From Mauremys mutica (lineage: Eukaryota; Chordata; Testudines; Geoemydidae), in contig NC_059080.1 in NCBI RefSeq assembly GCF_020497125.1, positions 48,983,563 through 49,047,562 on the forward strand: a DNA stretch of 64,000 bases, read 5' to 3'. A model generated the notes under the pieces. The model saw only the letters and a list, made by a program, of their open reading frames with translations, did not search any database and was not told the DNA's origin. Below are positions 55,090 to 64,000 of the stretch, one piece after another. The position numbers and the translations under genes were made by a program. Position 1 is the stretch's first letter. Each line of letters begins with the position of its first letter.

Positions 55090-58068
55090 AAGGTCGTAGA
55101 GCAGTTTTTAAACTAAGGGCTGGGGGAAAGCAGACAGGTGCAGAGGAGCACGTGGTATGGACATCCCTTAGAGGAGGATCTATAAATGAAGATTCCCTAT
55201 GTCTTAATAAGGAGGAGAGGATGGAAGATGATAAAATACAGGTATGATCTGGTGAGAAATAGTCAAAAGAAAAAAAGTCCCATTCAATTACATCATGTAA
55301 TGGCAGACAGCTAAAAAGTGACAAGTTTTAAAGTGCTTATATACCAATGCTAGAAGTCTAGATAATAAGATGGGTGAACTAGAATGCCTCTATTGAATGA
55401 GGATGTTCAGGCAGCATAGAATAGGCAGCATAGAAGCTTGATGGAATGAGGATGATCAATGGGACACAGTAATACCAGGATACAAAATAGATCGGAAGGA
55501 CAGAACAGGTTATGCTGGTGAGGGAGTGGCACTATATGTGGAAGAAAGCATAGAATCAAATGAAGTTAAAATCTTAAATGAACCAAACTGTACCATAGAC
55601 TCTCTATGGATAGTAATTCCATGCTTGAATAATAAGAATATAGCAGTAGGGATATATTGCAGACCACCTGACCAGGATAGTGATAGTGACTGTGAAATGC
55701 TCAGGGAGATTAGAGAGTCTGTTAAAATAAAAAACTCAATAATAATAGTAATAATGGAGGATTTCAACTATCCCCATATTGACTGGGTACATGTTACCTC
55801 AGGACGGCTGCAGCGATAATGTTTCTTGACACCTTAAATGACTGCTGCTTAGAGCAGCTAGTCCTGGAACCCTCAAGAGGAGAGGCAATTCTTGATTTAG
55901 TCCTAAGTAGAGGACAGGATCTGGTCCAAGAAGTGAATATAGCTGGACTTCTTGGTAATAGTGACCATAATATAATTAAATTTAATATCCCTGTGGCAGG
56001 AAAAACACCACAGTGGCCCAACACTGTAGCATTTAATTTCAGGAAGGGGAACTACACAAAAATGAGGAGGTTAGTTAAACAGAAATTAAAAGTTACAGCA
56101 CTAAAAGTGAAATCCCTGCAAGCTGCATAGAAACTTTTTAAAGATACCATAACAGAGGCTCCACTTAAATGTTATACCCCCAGTTAAAAAACACAGTCAG
56201 AACCAAAAAAAGAGCCACCATGGCTAAACAACAAAGTAAAGGAAGCAGTGAGAGGCAAAAAGGCATCCTTTTAAAAAGTGGAAGTTAAATCCTAATGAGG
56301 AAAGTAGAAAGAAGCATAAACTCTGGCAAACGAAGTGTAAAAATATAATTAGGCCAAAAAATAATTTGAAGAACAGCTAGTTAAAGACTCAAAAAAAGTT
56401 GCTATTACTTTTTAAGTACATCAGATGCAGGAAACCTGCTAAACAACCAGTGGGGCCTCTGGATGATTGAGATGCTAAAGGAGCACTCAAGGACGATAAG
56501 GCCATTGCAGAGAAACTAAATGAATTCTTTGCATCGGTCTTCGGGTTGAGGATGTGAGTGAGATTCCCAAACCCGAGCCATTCTTTTTAGGTGACAAATC
56601 TAAGTAACTGTCCCAGATTGAGGTGTCATTAGAGAAGGTTTTGGAACAAATTGATAAACTAAACAGTAAGTCACCAGAACCAGATGGTATTCACCCAAGA
56701 GTTCTGAAGGAACTCAGATGTGAAATTGCAGGACTACTAATGGTAGTCTGTAACCTATCATTTAAATCAGCTTCTGTGCCAAATGACTGGAGGATAGCTA
56801 ATGTGACACCAATTTTTTAAAAGCGTGCCGGAGGAGACCCCGGCAATTACAGGCCGGTAAACCTGACTTCAGTACAGGGCAAACTGGTTGAAACTATAGT
56901 AAAGAATGTTCTCTCATGGATTAAAAATTGGTTAAAAGATAAGAAACAAAGGGTAGGAATAAATGGTCAGTTTTCAGAATAGAGAGAGGTAAATAGGGTA
57001 TACCCCAGGAGTCTGTGCAGGGCCCAGTCCTATTTAACATATTCATAAATGATCTGGGAAAAGGGGAAACAGTGAGGTGGCAAAATTCGCAGATGATACA
57101 AAACTACTCAAGATAGTTAAGTCCCAGGCAGATTGCGAACGGCTACAAAAGGATCTCTCAAAACTAGGTGACTGGGCAACAAAATGGCAGATTAAATTCA
57201 ATGTTGATAAATGCAAAGTAATGCTCATTGGAAAACATAATCCCAACTATATATATAAAATGATGGTGTCTAAATTAGCTGTTACCACTCAAGAAAGAGA
57301 TCTTGGAATCACTGTGGATAGTTCTCTGAAAACTTCTACTCAATGTGCAGCGGCAGTCAAAAAAGCAAACAGAATCTTGGGAATCAATAAGATAGAAAAT
57401 ACCATATTGCCGCTATATAAGTCGATGGTACGCCTACATCTTGAGTACTGCGTGTAGATGTGGTCGCCCCATCTCAAAAAAGATATATTGGACTTGGAAA
57501 AGGTTCAGAAAAGGGCAACAAAAATGATTAGGGGTATGGAATGTCTGCCATATGAGGAGAGATTAATAAGACTGCGACTTTTCAGCTTGGAAAAGAGATG
57601 ACTGAGGGGGGGATATGATAGAGGTCTCCAGGCCAGTCATGATTTTATAGAAAGTAAATAAGGAAGTGTTATTTACTCCTCCTCAACACATGAACTAGGT
57701 GCCACCAAATGAAATTAATAGGCATGAGGTTTAAAACAAAGTATTTTTTCACACAACGCACAGTCAACCTGTGGAACTCCTTTCCAGAGATGTTGTGAAG
57801 GCTAAGACTATAATAGCGTTTAAAAAAAGAACTAGATAGATTCATGGAGGGTAGGTCCATCAATGGCTGTTAGCCAGGATGGGCAGGAATGGTGTCCCTA
57901 GCCTCTGTTTGCCAGAAGCTGGGAATGGGCAATGGGATGGATCACTTGATTACCTGTTCTGTTCATTCCTTTTGGAGCACCTGGAATTGGCTACTGTCCC
58001 AAGACAGGATAGTGGGCTAGATGGACCTTTGGTCTGACTCAGAATGGCTGTTCCTATGTTCTTACATG
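55090..58068 (+). mobile_element. CR1/L3-type LINE, ORF2 with internal deletion
   Basis: Endonuclease: GEGVALYVEESIESNEVKIL, AVGIYCRPPDQDSDSDCEML, MEDFNYPHIDWVH and LLGNSDHNIIKFNI (catalytic Ser-Asp-His). RT: VPNDWRIANVTPIF, GNYRPVNLTSVQGKLVETIV, KFADDTKLLKIVKSQADCER and NTILPLYKSMVRLHLEYCV. The RT middle between KLVETIV and VLSWIKNWLKDKKQR is missing. The 3' end reads GACTCAGAATGGCTGTTCCT then ATGTTCTTAC. It differs in sequence from the copy at 41284, so at least two CR1 lineages are present. Confidence 0.9.
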
Positions 58069-58378
58069 ATGTTGTATAATGTATATAAAAATGTGCACGT
58101 AGCACAATGGTGTCACTGTTTGCATAATACTTTACTATTTAGGTATTCAGGGATTGATCCAAAGCCCATCTGAAGTCACTGGGAGTCTTTCAGTGGTGTT
58201 TGGATCAGATCCTAATAGTGCAAAGTGAAACTTTATTCCACACACTATATTTCTTAAAGGAAATTCACATGTAAAGTCACATTAAAAATGCTATTAGTGG
58301 AATGAAAAGAGGCAGAAATAAGCAATGAATAGTTAAAGGGAAAGCATAGTGCACCATATGTCCTCTGGTTGTTTAGAC

Positions 58379-58491
58379 CAGTGTTTTACAACTACTGGTT
58401 TGTGGACCGGCGCCTGTCCCTCAGATCTCTCTGACACAGTTTAGGAAGGCAGCAAGCCATTCCCTGGTGTCAAAAGGGTTGAGAAACACTG
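58379..58491. mobile_element. hAT MITE with 8-bp duplication
   Basis: Ends CAGTGTTTTACAAC and (complement) CAGTGTTTCTCAACC. Flanks GTTTAGAC (58371-58378) and GTTTAAAC (58492-58499) differ at one base. It lies directly before DIRS copy E. Confidence 0.85.
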
Positions 58492-58631
58492 GTTTAAACA
58501 CACTGGGGCGCTGCCTTTTAATGGTGAATTGAAAAAGTTATCTGCCAAAACACCGGTGCTGGACGGGTAGGAGTACCCGTAGGAGGGGGAGCGCCCCCTG
58601 CAACCCCTGGAGTGGCACCTGCCTGGCGCGG

Positions 58632-58638
58632 TATAAGG
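58632..58638 (+). promoter_or_regulatory. Probable TATA box of DIRS E
   Basis: TATAAGG in the left terminal repeat, about 195 nt before the gag ATG. Copy A has TATAAAGG at the matching place (3736), which supports a conserved promoter. Confidence 0.5.
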
Positions 58639-58826
58639 GGAGCGTGCAGCTCCCTCCACCCTCAGTTCCTTCTTGCTGCCAGTGAAGGTGCGTCGGAACT
58701 GCTCAGCTCCAGCTTTGCTGCAGCTTGTCCTCAGAACTGTTTGTTCATTCATTAGTACCTGTAGTCAGTTAGCTATTTCAGTTAGTTTAGTTAGTGAGCC
58801 CGGTCCGGGGCTTTTGTAGGCATTCT

Positions 58827-61144
58827 ATGCCAAGGAGGGACCCGCACACGGAGTGTCTGCGCTGCTTGGGAGAAACCCATATCAGCAAAAGGTGCAAGAT
58901 CTGCAAGTCATTCAAGCCCCAGACCACAAAAGAAAGGGACATTAGGCTCCGGGTCATCCTGATGGAGTCGACACTGGCCCCGACCCTGGCACATGGCTCC
59001 GAACCGGCACCGCGGCGTCGGTACGCTGAGACCCTCTGGTACCATTGACCAGTGGGCACCGCTCCCCTTCCATGGGGCATGCCAAGAGGACTGGAAAGAC
59101 TCCCTCTTCGCAACGGCACCGAGTAAAGTCTGGGACAGAGGCTAGGCCCATGTCGGGTAGCCCTCAATCCCCACCGGGCCCTAGGCTTCTGACTCACGTT
59201 GAGCAGAGTAGCCTGGCCCCTGCGGAGCAGGCCTCTCTGGATGCCATCTAAGCCCTCCAGCTGGCCAGGGACGTCATGTCCATGCCGGTACCCAGAGTTC
59301 TGCCGATTGTTGGCCCAACGCTCCATGGACAAGCTGCCACTGGGATCGCTGCAGTAGCCGCCGGCCCTGTCTTGGTCAAGGGAACATTCCCTACACTGCT
59401 CACTGCCCAGCGACCATTCAGGGCTCAGTCCATGTGGATCGCCCTCGATGCCGGCCAGACAGTCTGGATGGGTGCCATCTGACCGGGACTCCCGGCACCG
59501 CTCGTCTTTGCAGAGCAAATATCAACGGGACTGCGGCGGACGTTACCAACAGTCCTTGTCTCGGAGGTACCACAGTCGGTTGCAGCACGACCATCGATGC
59601 CATTCCAGCTTGGACTCCTGCTCCTAGTCTCTGCCAAGGCACAGTGGCCTCGGGCGTTGGTTGTCGGTGTCTCGCTGTTGCGGGTCTGCCTGTTGAGGCC
59701 GTTCACGGAGCAGCTACTGCCGTCGGTGCTGTTCCTCCGCCTCGAGATCACGGTCCCGTGGCTGATGCAGATCCCGGCACCACCACTACTCCTGGTCCAG
59801 AGGCAGCAGCGGGTCGTACGCCAGCCTGGCCTCTACTTACAGCCACCCATATACAGGCCAGGCTAGCCAGCCTGAACAGCCAACCCCGCTGGTGCCTCAG
59901 CAAGTGCAGTGGCACCGAGCGTCGTGGCCAGCCCAGTGGTACTAGTGGGCACTGTGGCCTTCGGCGCAGCCCCCGGTGGGGACTCGTTTGGTGGCCGGGG
60001 TGTCGGAAGCACCACCGGCCCCCATCCCTAGACCGCCAAGAAAGGAGTCGGTGGGGACCCGTGTCATCAGCACAGTGTCCGGAGTCCGACCAGGTGGTGG
60101 ATCCTCCAGTGCCAGCCGACACCTAAAGCACCGCACTGGCCTTCTCGTCCCGTCCGGAGGAGCTGATTGTGGCCCCACCCCACTCTGTCCCGCAGGAGGT
60201 CTAACGGGCCCACCAAGACCTCTTAAAAAGGGTGGCAGTGAGCCTCCACCCCCAGGCAGAGGAGATGGAGGAGCCCTCAGACTCCCTGTTCAATGTGATA
60301 TTCCCCTCAGCACTGGGCCTTGCCGCTCCATGAAGGGGTGGCAAGAATTTCAAATGCCCTGTGGCAAACGCCAGGCTCATTGGCTCCCATCTCTAAGAAG
60401 GCGGAACGCACGTATTTTGTACTCACTAAGGGGCGCAAGTATTTGTATACCCACCTGGTGCCCAACTCCTTGGTGGTCAAGTCAGTCAACCACAGAAAAT
60501 GGCAGGAGCAGCCAGCCCCGACCCCTAAGAACAAAGACTCTCGGAGGCTGGAGAAAAATTTATTTGTCGTCAAGCTTCCAGCTGAGAGTAGCAAACCATC
60601 AGGCTCTCCTGGGTTGCTACGAGTTTAATCTCTGGGGATTCCTCCCCAAGTTCGAGGACTCCCTCCGGGAGCACGATAAAAAGGAGTTTAAGGTGCTCAT
60701 GGAGGAAGGGGCAGCAGCCTGCAGAGGCATCCCTGCAGGCTGCTTCAGATGCAGCAGACATAGCCACACGGTCCATGGCCTCGGCAGTGTCCATGAGATG
60801 GGCGTCATGGCTCCTGCTCTCTGGGCTATCCAGCGAAGCGCAGTCGTCAATGCAGGATCTCCCTTTTGATGGGAAGGCTCTGTTTGCTGAGGAAACAGAC
60901 AGACATAAGGCTGCATGGCATGAAAGACTCCTGCACAACCCTCCAGACCTTGGGCCTCTATGACCCTGCTCCAGCAAAACCCAAGTTCAAGCTGCAGCAG
61001 GCTCCTGCCCAAGCCGTCCTCCCGAAGTACGAAGCCGCCTATAAGAAGCAGTGGGACTATAGAAAACGCCTGCAAAGGCAGTCTCAGCCTGCCCCGCAGC
61101 CTGGGTCCTCTAAGGGCAAGCAGGCGGGTAAAAGGCGTTTTTGA
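58827..61144 (+). pseudogene. DIRS copy E gag, frameshifted
   Basis: The ATG at 58827 gives MPRRDPHTECLRCLGETHIS, with C-x2-C-x4-H-x4-C-x2-C at 58854-58904. That frame stops at 59048 and the gene continues in other frames through a Pro/Ser-rich middle. The C-terminal part is conserved: KAERTYFVLTKGRKYLYTHL, LWGFLPKFEDSLREHDKKEF, WASWLLLSGLSSEAQSSMQD and a basic end (KYEAAYKKQWDYRKRLQRQS ... GKQAGKRRF). At least three frameshifts make it non-functional as read. Gag is presumed to package element RNA. Confidence 0.75.
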
Positions 61145-61159
61145 CGGGACGCTCGGGAT

Positions 61160-61833
61160 ACCCTACCATTTCTCAGCAGGGATCCACCCCCAATAAAGCT
61201 CCCTTTTTCCAGTCGGTTGTGTGCTTTCCTCCCGGAATGGTCGCAGCTCACCTCAGACCAGTGGGTCCTCAACGCCATCTCCCGAGGTTACACCCTTCCG
61301 TTTATGTCCTTCTCGCCCAACCACTCCCTGCCCCCGTCCCTCTTGGGGGACCTATTGCACGAGGCTCTGCTCGAGCAGGTGGTCGGGCGGCTCCTGGAAC
61401 TAGGAGCAATAGAGGCGGTGCCCAAGGAGTTCCTGGGCAAGGAGTATTACTCCTGGTATTTCCTTATCCCAAAGGCCAAAGGGGGGCTCAGGCCCATCAT
61501 AGACCTGCGAGGCCTGAACCAGTACATGGTGAAACTCAAGTTCCGCATGGTTTCCCTGGCCTCCATCATCCCCTCCCTGGATCCCAGGGACTGGTACGCT
61601 GCCCTCATTCTACAGGACGCGTACTTCCACATCCACATATTCGAAGTGCACAGGCACTTCCTCCATTTCGTGGTGGGACAGAATCACTACCAATTCATGG
61701 TCCTCCCATTTGGTCTGTCCACTGCCCCCAGGTCTTTACAAAGTGCATGTGGGTGGTAGCGGCCTACCTTAGGCGCCAGGGGGTCCAGATATTCCCCTAT
61801 CTGGATGACTGGCTGGCCAGGGGCACTTCCTGA
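61160..61833 (+). pseudogene. DIRS copy E reverse transcriptase
   Basis: The frame from 61217 reads VVGRLLELGAIEAVPKEFLG, YYSWYFLIPKAKGGLRPIID, LKFRMVSLASIIPSLDPRDW, LQDAYFHIHIFEVHRHFLHF and QFMVLPFGLSTAPRSLQ. A one-base shift near 61735 moves the rest into the next frame: FTKCMWVVAAYLRRQGVQIF then PYLDDWLARG, with an intact catalytic YLDD. A stop follows at 61831-61833. RT copies the element RNA; here a single shift separates its fingers/palm from the catalytic box. Confidence 0.85.
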
Positions 61834-61868
61834 TTGCAGGTGAGGAATCATGTGGCACTCCTGTCCAC

Positions 61869-62741
61869 ATGCACCGCCCTGGGCCTGTTGGTAAACAACA
61901 CCAAGTCCAAGTTAAACTCTATGCGTTGGACCGGGACTATCGAGGCGCTCCTGGATGCAACATCAGCCAAGACCTCTCTCCGCCAGACAGATTCAAGACC
62001 CTGAAAGGGCTCATCGACTCGGTTGTAAGGTTCCTGGTGACGACAGCCAGGGCTTGCCTGCAGTGGCTAGGTCACATGTTGGCGTTCATGTATGTGGTCC
62101 ACCATGCCAAACTCAGGATGAGGGCGCTCCAGCTCCGGCTGGCCTCGAAGTTCTCCCAGGCCATGGACAGAATGGACAAGGTCCTCACCATGCCGAACTT
62201 GGTGATCACCTCCCTGCGGTGGTGGTCCGCCCCAAGCAACATGCTCCAAGGAGTCCCATTCAGGGATAGGGCCCCATTGTTGGAGCTGGTGTCTGATGCA
62301 TCGGACCTGGGCTGGGGGGCCTATGTGAGTAATTTTCAGACCCAAGGCCTGTGGTCTCTGCAAGACCTGACCCTTCATATAAACATCAAGGAACTCAGGG
62401 TGGTGCGAGTGGCGTGTATGGCCTTCCGCTCGTACCTGAAGGGCAAGGTAGTCAGGGTCCTCACGGACAACATGGCCTCAATGTTCTATATCAACAGGCA
62501 AGGCAGGGCCCGATCCTCTGGCCTCTGCCACGAAATCCTCAGTCTGTGGGACTTCTGTATAGCCCACGACATCCACCTAAAAGCCTTTCACCTGCCGGGT
62601 GCCCAGAACTTAAGGGCGGATCGCTTGAGCAGAGACTTTTTCTCTCAGCATGGGTGGTCTCCACACCTGGAAGTGGCCCACCAACTCTTCCGAAGGTGGG
62701 GAACTCCCCAGGTGGACCTATTTGTGACCCGAAAGAACTGA
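61869..62741 (+). pseudogene. DIRS copy E RNase H
   Basis: One open frame of 290 codons. The first 30 or so codons are in a shifted frame relative to the family. The RNase H core is clear: PLLELVSDASDLGWGAYVSN (Asp), LTLHINIKELRVVRVACMAF (Glu), VVRVLTDNMASMFYINRQGR (Asp) and PGAQNLRADRLSRDFF (final Asp). All four acidic residues are present, so the domain looks catalytically complete. It removes template RNA after reverse transcription. It would normally be fused to RT. Confidence 0.85.
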
Positions 62742-62914
62742 CGATGCCCCCGGTTCTGCTCCGGGGGGGCCTAGGGAAGGGCGCTATCTCTGATATCCTT
62801 TATCCTATCCTGGTCAGGCCAGCTTCTCTACGCTTTTCCCCTGTTCCCTCTGATTGGCAGAGTCCTGGAGAAAATAAAGATGGATAAAGCTAGTGTCCTC
62901 CTCATTGCCCCAGT

Positions 62915-63998
62915 GTGGCTCAGGCAGCACTGGTATGGGACCCTCTTGGGCCTGGCGGTGGCTCCGCCGTTGCAGCTCCACCCGGACCTGCTCTCTCAGG
63001 ACCAGGGCCACCTTCTCCACCCCAACCCGGCAGCTCTTCAACTCACGGTGTGGCTGCTCAGTGGCTAGGTGGTGAGGAAAGGACATGCTCAGAACAGATT
63101 CAGCATGTCCTCCTCAAAAGTAGACTGCCCTCCACTCGCTGCTCCTACATGGCGAAGTGGTCTCGGTTTTCTAGGTGGGCGGCGGACCAAAGGGTGTCCC
63201 CAATGGCTGCACCAATCCAGTTTATCCTTGATTACCTCCTCCACCTAAGGGCCCAGAGCCTGGCGCCCTCGTCAGTCAGGGTGCACCTGGCGGCCATATC
63301 AGGCTTCCATCCCCTGGTGCAAGGACACACTGTGTTCTCCCATGCTAAGACCGGCCGGTTCCTTAAGGGTTTGGACTGGCTTTGCCCATATTCTAAGCCC
63401 CTGGTCCCACACTGGGACCTGAATCTGGTGCTGGCTCGTCTTACGGGGCCCCCGTATGACCCATTGGCCACTTGTTCCTGGTCTCACCTCTCGAGGAAGG
63501 TGGCCTTCCTGGTTGCTATCACGTCGGCCAGGCAGGTCTTGGAGCTCAGGGCCCTGATCTCCAAGCTGCCGTATACGGTCTTTCATAAGGACAATGTCCA
63601 TTTCCGCTCAAACCCTGTGTTCCTCCCGAAGGTGGTCTCTGCCTACCATGTGGGTCAGGACATTTTTCTATCAGTCCTCTGCCCCAAGCCTCACATGACT
63701 AGTGAGGACCACTGCCTCCACACGCTCGATGTGAGGCGGGCTCTGGCTTTCTACCTCCAGCAGACCAAGCCGTTCAGAAAGTCCTCGCAACTGTTCGTCG
63801 CCTCAGCTGAGCGCACAAGAGGCCAGCCGATTTCCGCCCAGCGGCTTTCCAACTGGGTCACTTCATGCATCTGGTCCTGTTATGAGCTGGCAAGTGTCCC
63901 CCGCCACCTATTGTGAGGGCACACTCGACCCGGGCACAGGCCTCGTTGGCTGCCTTCTTGGCCCACGTCCCCATATAGGACATTTGTAGGGCTGCCAC
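62915..63998 (+). pseudogene. DIRS copy E tyrosine recombinase, end cut by window
   Basis: The N-terminal SAM-like part reads ERTCSEQIQHVLLKSRLPST and FILDYLLHLRAQSLAPSSVR. Box I is AFLVAITSARQVLELRALIS: the second Arg of SARR-x-SEL is Gln, and Ser before Glu-Leu is Leu. LHTLDVRRALAFYLQQTKPF follows. A stop at 63914-63916 precedes, in another frame, RAHSTRAQASLAAFLAHVPI with the His-x-x-Arg pair. Loss of the box I arginine suggests an inactive enzyme even apart from the frame break. Confidence 0.8.
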
Positions 63999-64000
63999 AT

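Larger units (their letters stand above)
58520..64000 (+). mobile_element. DIRS copy E, best preserved, continues past window
   Basis: Left terminal region from about 58520 with a TATAAGG box at 58632, then gag, RT, RNase H and recombinase in the canonical DIRS order. The base composition is clearly more GC-rich than the surrounding intron. The right terminal repeat and internal complementary region are outside the window. The layout matches copy B but the sequence is diverged, so it is another subfamily. Confidence 0.88.

Noticed and set aside
59434..60178. 230-codon Ala/Pro-rich frame inside DIRS E gag, and its antisense partners
   Set aside because: It is one of several alternating frames over frameshifted gag; not a separate gene.
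62067..62378. Minus-strand frames over RNase H of DIRS E
   Set aside because: Antisense shadows of the RNase H coding sequence.

Overview
The window is vertebrate nuclear DNA, most likely from a turtle. The evidence is abundant CR1 LINEs with SGNH-type ORF1, several DIRS tyrosine-recombinase retrotransposons, hAT and Harbinger-like DNA transposons, and an amniote MIR SINE, all inside a spliced gene. The species call is inference from repeat content. There is no operon-like or prokaryotic organisation.

One host gene runs left to right through the window: FARP2 (FERM, RhoGEF and pleckstrin domain protein 2). Ten coding exons with GT/AG borders and matching phases were read: 554-632, 11761-11858, 13686-13800, 21192-21339, 25914-26009, 39902-40065, 40282-40350, 45677-45734, 46370-47525 and 50918-51187. 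They encode the end of FERM lobe F1, lobes F2 and F3, the FERM-adjacent region, and a long acidic, serine-rich linker. The start codon and first exons lie left of the window. The DH and two PH domains lie to the right, because no DH exon is visible up to position 64000. The linker exon is unusually long. Reading through its splice donor gives an open frame to a stop at 47611, and poly(A) signals follow about 1 kb later.

Most of the rest is intron filled with nested mobile DNA. Five DIRS copies, called A to E here, all lie on the + strand: A about 3664-10708, B about 29786-36525, C about 21863-25560, D about 37555-39225, and E about 58520 to beyond the window end. A, B and C keep inverted terminal repeats; A to D keep the internal complementary region typical of DIRS. 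E has the best gag, RT, RNase H and YR reading, but it is frameshifted. CR1 copies lie at 1-378 (-), 380-443 (+), 21455-21862 (-), 27010-29455 (+), 41284-45560 (-, nearly full length), 52236-52350 (-) and 55090-58068 (+). Short DNA transposons with 8-bp target duplications cut into the older elements. Two small fold-back elements have 12-13 bp target duplications instead.

Apart from FARP2, no intact gene is supported. The other reading frames are decayed transposon genes or chance frames in GC-rich repeats. No tRNA, rRNA, CRISPR array or other host gene was recognised.
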